Part shown: in pieces, positions 7,166 to 12,922 of the stretch
Numbering within the stretch: position 1 is the stretch's first letter
How the letters are laid out: every line of letters begins with the position of its first letter
Notes under the pieces: model-generated
What the model saw: only the letters and a program-made list of their open reading frames with translations
The model's database searches: none
Told to the model about the DNA's origin: nothing
Program-made: the position numbers and the translations under genes
From: Actinosomnolentus pattersoniae (SeqCode)
GTDB taxonomy: Bacteria > Actinomycetota > UBA4738
Direction: 5' to 3'
NCBI GenBank assembly: GCA_013817655.1
Contig: JACDCJ010000027.1
Span: forward strand, 1 to 13,082
DNA: 13,082 bases

Positions 7166-8668
7166 GTGCTGGGGAGCGTCGCCCGAGCCCGTGCCGCCCT
7201 GCGGTCGCGGGACTTTCGAAGCCTGCTGGGGGGACGGCTTTCAAGCCAGTTCGCCGACGGGTTCTTCCAGGCCTACCTGATCACCCAGCTCGTCTTCCTG
7301 AACCCCGAGAAACAGGGCACGACCCTCGGGGTGTTCAAGGCGTACGCGATCCTCGTCATACCCTTCTCCCTCGTCGGGCCGTTCGCGGGCGTGCTGATCG
7401 ATTGGTGGTCGCGGCGCCGCATCATGATCGTCACCCCGTTGCTGCGAACCGCGGCGGTGCTCGGCCTCGTGGCGTTGAACACGGACTCCTGGCCGATCTT
7501 CGTCGCCGCCCTCGTCGTGGTTTCGACGAACCGCTTCTTCCTGGCCTCCGCCAACGCCTCGACTCCATCGCTGGTCCCGGAGGAGGACCTGCTGATCGCG
7601 AACTCGATGGCGACGATCGGCGGCGCCTTCGCCACTCTCGTCGGGATCGTCATCGGTACCAAGGTCGCCGATCTCATCGGGGTCTCGGGGCAGCTGCTCT
7701 GCGCGGCCGCTCTCTGGCCGCTCTCCGCGACGTTCTCGGCCTTCATACGGCATCCGCTCCGCGCGGTCCGCCCGACCGCCTCGATGGGGGCCGAGATCCG
7801 CCGGGTCGCCGGTGAGCTTCGCCGCGGTCTCCGGCGGCTCGGCGCCACGCCTCCCGCGCTCGGAGCCATCGCCTCCGTGACCTTGGACCAGTTTCTCCTC
7901 GGGTTCATCGCGGTCCTCTCGGTCGTCGTGTTCAAGGAGCAGTTCCAGGAGGGTGTGGGGTCCTACGGCAACATCGTGGCCGCCGGCGGCGTGGGCGTCA
8001 TGGTGGGGACCGCCGTCGTGGGATGGCTCGAGTCGCGCCTGTCCAAGCCGCGGATCGTCGCCCTCGCGTTCGCCGTCGCGGGAACGGTCGCCCTCGCGAC
8101 GGCGCCCCGGCTGACCGGTCTGACTATCCTCTTGCTCTCCGCCTCCGTCGGGATGACCTTCGCCTGGCGGAAGGTGGCCGCCGACACCATCGTGCAGGAG
8201 TCGGTCCCGGACCGCTACCGCGGTCGGGTCTTCTCGATCTACGACATCTGCTACGCCATGGCGCGGGTCGTCGCCGCGCTCGCTGCCATACCGCTCGTCC
8301 CCCGCCTGTCGACGGGCTGGCTGGTCGCGCTCGTGGGCCTGCTGTATCTCGCGTGGACGCCGGTGCTTCCGTGGTGGGTCCGCCGGCGGGCGGCCGTAGG
8401 AGTACGCTTCTACTCCGGCGGACGCGCCGACGAGGTCCCCCGGGCGGTCTCGATAGCCGGCGAGGTGGAGGAGGTGGAGCTCCTTCGTTCCTGGACCGAG
8501 GAGCGCGACGGCTATCGCCTTCGCCGCTTCCGCGTCCAGACGTCCGACGGTTCGGTGCTCGACATCTCCGGGGACGGACGGGGCGGCCCATGGCGTTTGG
8601 AGCGGCTGCGGCCGGCGGAGGCCCCCGGATCCCCGTCGCGGACTGACGCCCCGCCCGCGGCTCGTTGA
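7166..8668 (+). CDS. Major facilitator superfamily transporter with a C-terminal soluble domain
   Basis: A 500-residue protein. Residues about 15-405 are a membrane region with some 11-12 helices. The loop GPFAGVLIDWWSRRRIM (71-87) is the MFS motif between helices 2 and 3, and SVPDRYRGRVFSIYD (346-360) is the matching motif in the second half, as in EntS-like (MFS_3) exporters. Residues about 409-482 form a soluble tail rich in beta-strand-like sequence (VRFYSGG, EVEEVELLRSWTE, RLRRFRVQTSDGSVLDIS, PWRLERL), resembling in pattern small DUF6504-type domains; the last 18 residues are Pro/Ala-rich. The GTG start is set by the -10 box 7 nt before it. The gap to ino1 is only 10 bp, so it may be expressed both from its own promoter and by readthrough. 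The substrate is unknown; a lipid- or drug-type export role is only a family-level guess. Confidence 0.85.
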   Translation: MLGSVARARAALRSRDFRSLLGGRLSSQFADGFFQAYLITQLVFLNPEKQGTTLGVFKAYAILVIPFSLVGPFAGVLIDWWSRRRIMIVTPLLRTAAVLGLVALNTDSWPIFVAALVVVSTNRFFLASANASTPSLVPEEDLLIANSMATIGGAFATLVGIVIGTKVADLIGVSGQLLCAAALWPLSATFSAFIRHPLRAVRPTASMGAEIRRVAGELRRGLRRLGATPPALGAIASVTLDQFLLGFIAVLSVVVFKEQFQEGVGSYGNIVAAGGVGVMVGTAVVGWLESRLSKPRIVALAFAVAGTVALATAPRLTGLTILLLSASVGMTFAWRKVAADTIVQESVPDRYRGRVFSIYDICYAMARVVAALAAIPLVPRLSTGWLVALVGLLYLAWTPVLPWWVRRRAAVGVRFYSGGRADEVPRAVSIAGEVEEVELLRSWTEERDGYRLRRFRVQTSDGSVLDISGDGRGGPWRLERLRPAEAPGSPSRTDAPPAAR

Positions 8669-8672
8669 GCCG
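8658..8672 (+). terminator. Stem-loop across the MFS stop codon, possible weak terminator
   Basis: CGGCTC and GAGCCG form perfect 6-bp arms around a GTT loop; the TGA stop at 8666-8668 lies inside it. No T-run follows, so it is not a standard intrinsic terminator, although such hairpins without U-tracts are reported in high-GC actinobacteria. Confidence 0.3.
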
Positions 8673-8693
8673 AGAGGGACGCACGCTGGGCGG

Positions 8694-8722
8694 TTGCCCC
8701 GGAACCGGCATGCGGCTATAAG
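8694..8722 (+). promoter_or_regulatory. Promoter of the Asp-box secreted protein gene
   Basis: TTGCCC (8694-8699) and TATAAG (8717-8722) stand 17 nt apart, the best-spaced housekeeping promoter in the window together with that of padR. Transcription would start at about 8729, giving a leader of about 89 nt before the ATG at 8818, unusually long for this window. Confidence 0.65.
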
Positions 8723-8728
8723 GGCACC

Positions 8729-8824
8729 GTGCCGCCGAGCTTCCTTACGCATGGTCGGGATCCACCGGCCTGCGTCTTGCGTCCGATTGACGGCCTATCG
8801 GGAAGAGAGGAACGTCGATGCTGA
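8729..8824 (+). CDS. Possible 31-residue leader peptide
   Basis: A GTG stands 6 nt after the TATAAG box, right at the predicted start of transcription, and opens a 31-codon frame whose TGA overlaps the start of the next gene (ATGCTGA, 8818-8824). The peptide would be basic, with Cys at position 15 and at its last position. Leaderless small frames of this kind are known in mycobacteria, where some couple or attenuate translation of the gene behind them. No similarity is recognised, and the open frame could be chance in GC-rich DNA. The evidence is its position at both ends, not its sequence. Confidence 0.3.
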   Translation: MPPSFLTHGRDPPACVLRPIDGLSGREERRC

Positions 8825-10404
8825 AGCGAACGACCGCGGCCATGGCCCTCCTGTTGGGGGTCGGGTCCCTGGGCCTACCCGTCCTGGCCTCGCCCAGTGC
8901 CGGGGAACTGCAGCGAGGCCGACAGGACCATCTCAGGCGGATCATGCCAATGACCAGCGGGGCACTTTCGATGCGCATCGCGCAGCGCTTGGAGGTGGGC
9001 AGGCTCGCCGGAAAGGCGCTGCCCACCCGATTTCGCACGAATGGCGACGTAGCGGCCCCTACCCTCGTCGACGTGCCCGTCAACAACGACCCGGTGGAGG
9101 ACACCAACGAGCCGAGCATCGGAATGAACCCACGCAGCCCCAGGACGGTGGTGGGGTTCTCGCATGACCTCACGCAGGACCCGTGCCAGTACTACACGAG
9201 TACGGACGGCGGCCTCACCTGGAGCGCACCGATCAATGCCCCGCTGCTGCAGGGCGGTGACTTCTGCTCCGACCCGGTGGTGCGGACCTCCCCGGACGGT
9301 GAGTGGTTCTACCTGCTGTACATGTCGATCCGATCGGACGTGTCCAGCAGCGATATCGTCGTCCTCCGGCTGTCGGGCGACCTTAGCCTGGTCGACGGTC
9401 CTCACGTGGCCATGGACGGAGCCCCCGACGACCTGTTGGACAAGCCCTGGATGGACACTCACAAGTTCGACCGGTCGGCGGCCGGCAACCTGTATGTGAC
9501 CACCACGAACTTCCAGGGTTCGGGTGAATGCGACATCGTGTTCGCGCGGTCCACCGACTACGGCCTGACCTGGAGCCCCCAGGAGACGCTCGGCGAGTCG
9601 GGCGGCGGCTGCGCGTCGCCCAATGTCTTGCAGGGTTCGCATCCCGCGGGTGGCCTCGGCGGCAACGTCCTCGTCTGCTGGTACCACTCGGAGAGCGACG
9701 GTTGGTACCCGGGGGGCGGCGGCCCGCTGTTCGACATCCGCTGCCGCAACTCCGCCGATCACGGTGAGACCTTCGGGGGCGAGGTGACGGCCGCGGACAA
9801 CGTCCTCAACGAGGTGGGGTTCTGGCTGTGTCCCGACATCAACTACCACCGTGTGTGGGGCGCCGCGATGTTTCCCTACGTGGCCATCGCTCCCGATGGA
9901 TCGGCACATGTCGTGTTCAGCAGCGATCCCACCCTCGGCGAGTCTGACGGCGAGTGCGGGAACGTGAGGTACACGAGCAGCGCGGCGGCTCCGTACGGCA
10001 CCTGGACGCCACTCGTGGACCTGGGCGATTCGACCAACAGCTTCCAGGGGTTCGCCACGCTCTCCGTACAGCACCCGCGCTCCGGCGGACTGGGGTGCTA
10101 CCTGGCGCTGATCTACTACGACCACCTGGACTCGCCGCCCGGCGATCCGAACGCCAATCTCTACTTCGACGTCTCGAGGCGAACGTCGAACGACTGTGGA
10201 GTCGATTGGGGGCCCTCGATCGTGGTGACCGGCGAGTCCTCCCTCAGCGACTTCATCTTCCTGGGGGACTACATCGACGCCACGTCGGCCCCCAGGACCG
10301 GCCGGATCGACCTCATCTGGACGGACCGCAGAGACAAGACCGATGTGATGGACCTGGAAGACGACGTCTGGAGCGACCGGGGAGCTCCGCCCCCACTGCA
10401 CTAG
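8818..10404 (+). CDS. Secreted Asp-box (BNR) beta-propeller protein, sialidase-like fold
   Basis: A 528-residue protein with a signal peptide (KR, then a hydrophobic core at 6-20, cleavage likely after V-L-A at 24). After a linker at about 25-90 come Asp-box turns typical of six-bladed sialidase/neuraminidase propellers: STDGGLTW (128-135), STDYGLTW (245-252), SADHGETF (312-319) and a degenerate SNDCGVDW (457-464). Phrases such as VDLGDST, FLGDYIDATS (481-490) and LIWTDRRD (499-506) also occur in large families annotated as exo-alpha-sialidases. Ten cysteines after the signal (for example C123, C150, C238, C287, C338, C460) suggest disulfides outside the cell. The sialidase arginine triad could not be placed, so enzymatic activity should not be assumed; a binding or structural propeller is possible. 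AAGAGAGG ends 7 nt before the ATG. It is monocistronic and faces sodX tail to tail with 32 bp between. Confidence 0.82.
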   Translation: MLKRTTAAMALLLGVGSLGLPVLASPSAGELQRGRQDHLRRIMPMTSGALSMRIAQRLEVGRLAGKALPTRFRTNGDVAAPTLVDVPVNNDPVEDTNEPSIGMNPRSPRTVVGFSHDLTQDPCQYYTSTDGGLTWSAPINAPLLQGGDFCSDPVVRTSPDGEWFYLLYMSIRSDVSSSDIVVLRLSGDLSLVDGPHVAMDGAPDDLLDKPWMDTHKFDRSAAGNLYVTTTNFQGSGECDIVFARSTDYGLTWSPQETLGESGGGCASPNVLQGSHPAGGLGGNVLVCWYHSESDGWYPGGGGPLFDIRCRNSADHGETFGGEVTAADNVLNEVGFWLCPDINYHRVWGAAMFPYVAIAPDGSAHVVFSSDPTLGESDGECGNVRYTSSAAAPYGTWTPLVDLGDSTNSFQGFATLSVQHPRSGGLGCYLALIYYDHLDSPPGDPNANLYFDVSRRTSNDCGVDWGPSIVVTGESSLSDFIFLGDYIDATSAPRTGRIDLIWTDRRDKTDVMDLEDDVWSDRGAPPPLH

Positions 10405-10436
10405 CCTTCGCCGATACGCCGGGAGTTCACGAGTCC

Positions 10437-10871
10437 TCACACCAGCCGCCCGCGAGGATTACGCCGGAGCGGCCAGTAACGAAGGACGACCACGCCACGA
10501 ATGTCCGCCCGCCGAGCAGGACCGAAGGTTCGGCTGTCGGTACTCCGCTCGGGATCGTCGCCGAGCACCCAGTACTCGTCGGCGGCGAGGAGCCGCTCGC
10601 CTATCCGATCTCCCGGAACACCCCGTACCCGTTTCACGAGCTCGTAGCCCGGACGATCGGGCCGCTGCAGCACGACGACCGCCCCCCGGGAGATGCGGGC
10701 GCGCCCGAGGGCGAGGAGGAAGTCGCCGGGCTGCAAGGACGGTCGCATGCTGGGGCCACTCACGACCACTCGGAACGGCCGGAAGGCGACGAAGGCGAGG
10801 AGTGCCGCGGCGAGCCACGCCCAGCCTGCGCGCGGGGCTTTCCAGGGACCGTGGTAGCGTTGCGCCTGCAT
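10437..10871 (-). CDS. sodX: S26-family signal peptidase, probable nickel-SOD maturation protease
   Basis: A 144-residue membrane-anchored serine protease. One membrane helix (about 17-30) is followed by the S26 nucleophile motif SGPSMRPSLQPGD (38-50) with S41, the general-base lysine K80 in ELVKRVRGVPGD (77-88), and the late box WVLGDDPERSTDSRTFGP (101-118), whose GD..(N)S.DSR.FGP wording is that of signal peptidases. It is shorter than ordinary LepB, as expected of the protease that removes the leader of nickel superoxide dismutase. The start codon of sodN lies only 31 bp away on the other strand, which strongly supports that role. The ATG at 10869-10871 lacks a good ribosome site; a short or absent leader is likely. 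It could still be a general signal peptidase, but context favours SodX. Confidence 0.85.
   Translation of the reverse strand: MQAQRYHGPWKAPRAGWAWLAAALLAFVAFRPFRVVVSGPSMRPSLQPGDFLLALGRARISRGAVVVLQRPDRPGYELVKRVRGVPGDRIGERLLAADEYWVLGDDPERSTDSRTFGPARRADIRGVVVLRYWPLRRNPRGRLV
10855..10860 (+). promoter_or_regulatory. Possible -10 box for sodN
   Basis: TAGCGT fits TANNNT and would start transcription near 10867, giving a leader of about 36 nt that keeps the strong AGAAGGAGG ribosome site (10889-10897) intact. It lies inside the first codons of sodX on the other strand, so the two genes would share regulation. No clear -35 was found. A later TAGATA at 10884 would start transcription within the ribosome site and is less likely. 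Confidence 0.3.
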
Positions 10872-10902
10872 CCGCGAAACCCGTAGATAGAAGGAGGCTC
10901 GA

Positions 10903-11307
10903 ATGCTATCGAAGGTCCTCTCCGGCTTGGCGCGGCCGTCCCGCGTGGCGCATGCGCACTGCGACCTTCCGTGCGGGGTCTATGACCCGGCACAGGCCCG
11001 GATCGAGGCGGAATCGGTCAAGGCGATCCAGGAGAAGTACCAGGCGTCCGATGACGAGGTCTTTCGCGGGCGCTGCATCGAGATCAAGGAAGAGCGGGCC
11101 GACCTGGTGAAGCACCACCTGTGGGTGCTCTGGACCGACTACTTCAAGCCGAACCACCTCGAGCAGTACCCGGAGCTCCACGACCTGTTCTGGCGCGCCA
11201 CGAAGGCGGCAGGAGACTCGAAGCGCTCCGTCGACCCCTCCCAGGGACAGCAGGTTCTCGAGCTCGTGGCGGAGATCGACCGGATCTTCTGGGAGACGAA
11301 GAAGTAG
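10903..11307 (+). CDS. sodN: Nickel-containing superoxide dismutase
   Basis: A 134-residue precursor. Residues 1-18 are a leader removed to expose H19, which opens the nickel hook HCDLPCGVY (19-27): the His amine and side chain, C20 (Cys2) and C24 (Cys6) bind the metal. In mature numbering the residues known to matter in the Streptomyces enzyme fall in place: E17 is E35 and R47 is R65. The rest is the four-helix bundle with DPAQARIEAESVK (28-40) and IKEERADLVKHHLW (61-74). The enzyme converts superoxide to peroxide and oxygen in the cytoplasm as a hexamer in known cases. AGAAGGAGG ends 5 nt before the ATG, a strong ribosome site suited to high expression. The maturation protease is encoded divergently beside it. 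Nickel-responsive repression (Nur in Streptomyces) is known for relatives, but no such operator was recognised here. The identification is secure. Confidence 0.97.
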   Translation: MLSKVLSGLARPSRVAHAHCDLPCGVYDPAQARIEAESVKAIQEKYQASDDEVFRGRCIEIKEERADLVKHHLWVLWTDYFKPNHLEQYPELHDLFWRATKAAGDSKRSVDPSQGQQVLELVAEIDRIFWETKK

Positions 11308-11375
11308 GCCGGGCTACCAGCTGAGGACCCCGAAGGGGCGATCGCCGGCCCTCCTTTCCTTTCACCGAAGGAGCG
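11308..11375. terminator. Convergent intergenic region with two short hairpins, possible terminators
   Basis: The 68 bp between the ends of sodN and cca hold CCCC-GAA-GGGG (11328-11338), followed by a T/C-rich stretch, and CTCCTT...AAGGAG (11351-11373) directly behind the cca stop on the minus strand. GGCGATCGCC (11337-11346) is a perfect 10-bp palindrome between them. Either hairpin could end transcription of one of the converging genes; neither is followed by a clear T-run, so the call is weak. Confidence 0.3.
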
Positions 11376-12770
11376 TCACCCGCGTGCGGCGGCCCATTCG
11401 TCCAGCAGGCGGAATGCCTCCTCCTCGGCGATGGGGCCCCGCTCCATCCGCTCTTCCAAGAGGAAACGCAGCGCTTCACCGACCACCGGGCCGGGCCCGA
11501 CCCGAAGGCGCTTCATGACGGCGTTGCCGTCGAGCGGTGGCCGCAGCGCCTCCAGGTTCTCCTCCTCGCTGAGGCGCGCGATGCGCAGCTCGAGCTCGTC
11601 CTGGAGACTCGCCAGGGCTCGCGCCTTGGAAGGGTTGCGCGTCGTACAGTCGGCGCGGACGAGCTGGTTCAGCCGGTCCAGCAGGGGACCCGCGTCTCGC
11701 ACGTAACGCCGCACCGCGGCGTCGTTCCATCCCATTCGGTAGGTGTGGAAACGAAGGTGCATCTCCACGAGCTTGACCACCTGCACGGTCACGTCGGTCG
11801 GGTATCGAAGGGCCCGAAGGCGCTGGTCCGCCAGTCGCGCGCCGACGACCTCGTGGTGGTGGAACTGCACTCCCTCCGGCGTGAATGCGCGGGTCGCCGG
11901 TTTCCCCACGTCGTGGAGCAGGGCGGCCAGCCGCAGCACAAGATCGGGCTCGCACTTCTCCACGACGGCATAGGTATGGCGCAGGACGTCCTTGTGGCGG
12001 TGAACCGGGTCCTGTTCGAGCCGTAGGGCGGTCAGCTCGGGAAGGAACCGCTCGGCGAGCCCGGTCTCCACCGCGAGCTCCAGCCCCGCCGAGGGGCGAT
12101 TCGAGAGCAGGAGGCGGGTGAGCTCACCCTGTATCCGCTCGGCAGAAACGATCTCGAGCCGGTCTGCCATCGCTCGCATGGCCGTGACGACGCGGGCCGT
12201 CGGGACCAGGTCGAGGGTGGCCGCGAACCGGCACGCCCGCAACATGCGAAGCGGGTCGTCGCCAAAGGACTCCTCCGGCTCCACTGGCGTTTCCAGCCGC
12301 CTCGCGGCCAGATCCCGCACGCCCCCGAACGGGTCCACGAATTCCCTCTCGGGGAGCCGGACGGCCATGGCGTTCACGGTGAAGTCCCGTCGGGCGAGGT
12401 CCTGGCCGATGTCGGTCCCGAACGTGACACTCGGGTGGCGATCCCGCTCCGGGTACACCTCCTTGCGGAATGTTGTGATCTCGAGGGTGTGCCGGTCCTT
12501 CTTGGCGCCGACCGTCCCGAAGCGAACTCCCTGCAGGTACCGTCGCTCGGCCCATCCGCGGAGGAGCCGCACGGTCTCCTCGGGCTTGGCGTCCGTGGCG
12601 AAGTCCAGCTCTTCCCGCGGATCCCGGCGACCCAGGAAGGAATCGCGGATCCGTCCTCCCACGAGATAGAGCTGGTGCCCCGCGGCCTGAAATCGCTCGC
12701 CCAGCTCCACCGCGACGGCCTCCACCTCGAGGGTGGCCACGGCCGGGCCGGGCGCGTCTGGAGGGGTCAT
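11376..12770 (-). CDS. cca: CCA tRNA nucleotidyltransferase / poly(A) polymerase family, HD-domain type
   Basis: A 464-residue class II nucleotidyltransferase that adds or repairs the 3' CCA of tRNA. In order: head motif LVGGRIRDSFLGR (36-48); the metal-binding DxD site, here written E54-L-D56 in EELDFATDA; RRDFTVNAMAV (127-137); the nucleotide-template region DDPLRMLRACRFAA (171-184); and an HD phosphohydrolase-like domain with HRHKDVLRHT (257-266), LLHDVGK (284-290) and FHHHEVVGA (303-311). Length and the HD domain fit the actinobacterial form (PcnA/CcaA). The first 15 residues are Pro/Ala-rich. The ATG at 12768-12770 lies 7 nt after a TATCCT box, so a longer frame starting 38 codons upstream is rejected. 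Glu in place of the first catalytic Asp is unusual, while every other motif is intact. The gene stands alone, converging on sodN and divergent from the KGG gene. Confidence 0.92.
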   Translation of the reverse strand: MTPPDAPGPAVATLEVEAVAVELGERFQAAGHQLYLVGGRIRDSFLGRRDPREELDFATDAKPEETVRLLRGWAERRYLQGVRFGTVGAKKDRHTLEITTFRKEVYPERDRHPSVTFGTDIGQDLARRDFTVNAMAVRLPEREFVDPFGGVRDLAARRLETPVEPEESFGDDPLRMLRACRFAATLDLVPTARVVTAMRAMADRLEIVSAERIQGELTRLLLSNRPSAGLELAVETGLAERFLPELTALRLEQDPVHRHKDVLRHTYAVVEKCEPDLVLRLAALLHDVGKPATRAFTPEGVQFHHHEVVGARLADQRLRALRYPTDVTVQVVKLVEMHLRFHTYRMGWNDAAVRRYVRDAGPLLDRLNQLVRADCTTRNPSKARALASLQDELELRIARLSEEENLEALRPPLDGNAVMKRLRVGPGPVVGEALRFLLEERMERGPIAEEEAFRLLDEWAAARG

Positions 12771-12783
12771 GGCCCCGAGGATA
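12771..12783 (-). promoter_or_regulatory. Leaderless promoter (-10 TATCCT) of cca
   Basis: On the minus strand TATCCT (12778-12783) is followed by exactly 7 nt (12771-12777) and then the ATG. There is no ribosome-binding sequence in that interval. This is the third case of the same geometry in the window and fixes the cca start. Confidence 0.6.
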
Positions 12784-12846
12784 CCCCTGGCTGGACCCCC
12801 GCTCTGTGCGTCCACGCCACCCAGTGCGGTATGCCGTGCTCGCACC

Positions 12847-12871
12847 GTTTGCCCGACAGGCAGATGGGTAC
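12847..12871 (+). promoter_or_regulatory. SigB/SigF-type stress promoter of the KGG protein gene
   Basis: GTTT (12847-12850) and GGGTAC (12866-12871) are separated by 15 nt, matching the consensus GTTT-N(13-17)-GGGTA(T/C) of general-stress sigma factors such as SigB of Bacillus and Streptomyces and SigF of mycobacteria. Transcription would start near 12878, leaving a leader of about 45 nt with the ribosome site at 12904-12910. The gene behind it is of a family known to be under SigB control (GsiB) in Bacillus. Confidence 0.75.
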
Positions 12872-12922
12872 TAGCAAGTTGCACCCCAATGTGGGCGCGT
12901 TTCGAGGAGGTGCGATTCCACC

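Noticed and set aside
4761..7280. A long open frame of 839 codons on the plus strand
   Set aside because: It runs out of frame through the SGNH hydrolase, the PadR operator, padR and ino1, all of which have clear family motifs in other frames. It is Arg/Gly/Pro-rich with no domain and is a by-product of high GC content.
7241..8752. A 503-codon open frame antisense to the MFS gene
   Set aside because: It mirrors third-position GC of the real gene, is very rich in Arg, Gly, Asp and His, and has no recognisable domain.
8875..10440. A 521-codon open frame antisense to the Asp-box gene
   Set aside because: The plus strand carries a signal peptide, Asp-boxes, a promoter and a ribosome site; the antisense frame has none of these.
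12771..12884. Earlier ATG start for the CCA enzyme
   Set aside because: The 38 added residues would cross the divergent SigF-type promoter, and the ATG at 12770 fits the leaderless pattern.
12879..12902. Short hairpin in the leader of the KGG gene (GCACCC...GGGCGC)
   Set aside because: The stem has a mismatch and only five pairs; too weak to call a regulatory RNA element.
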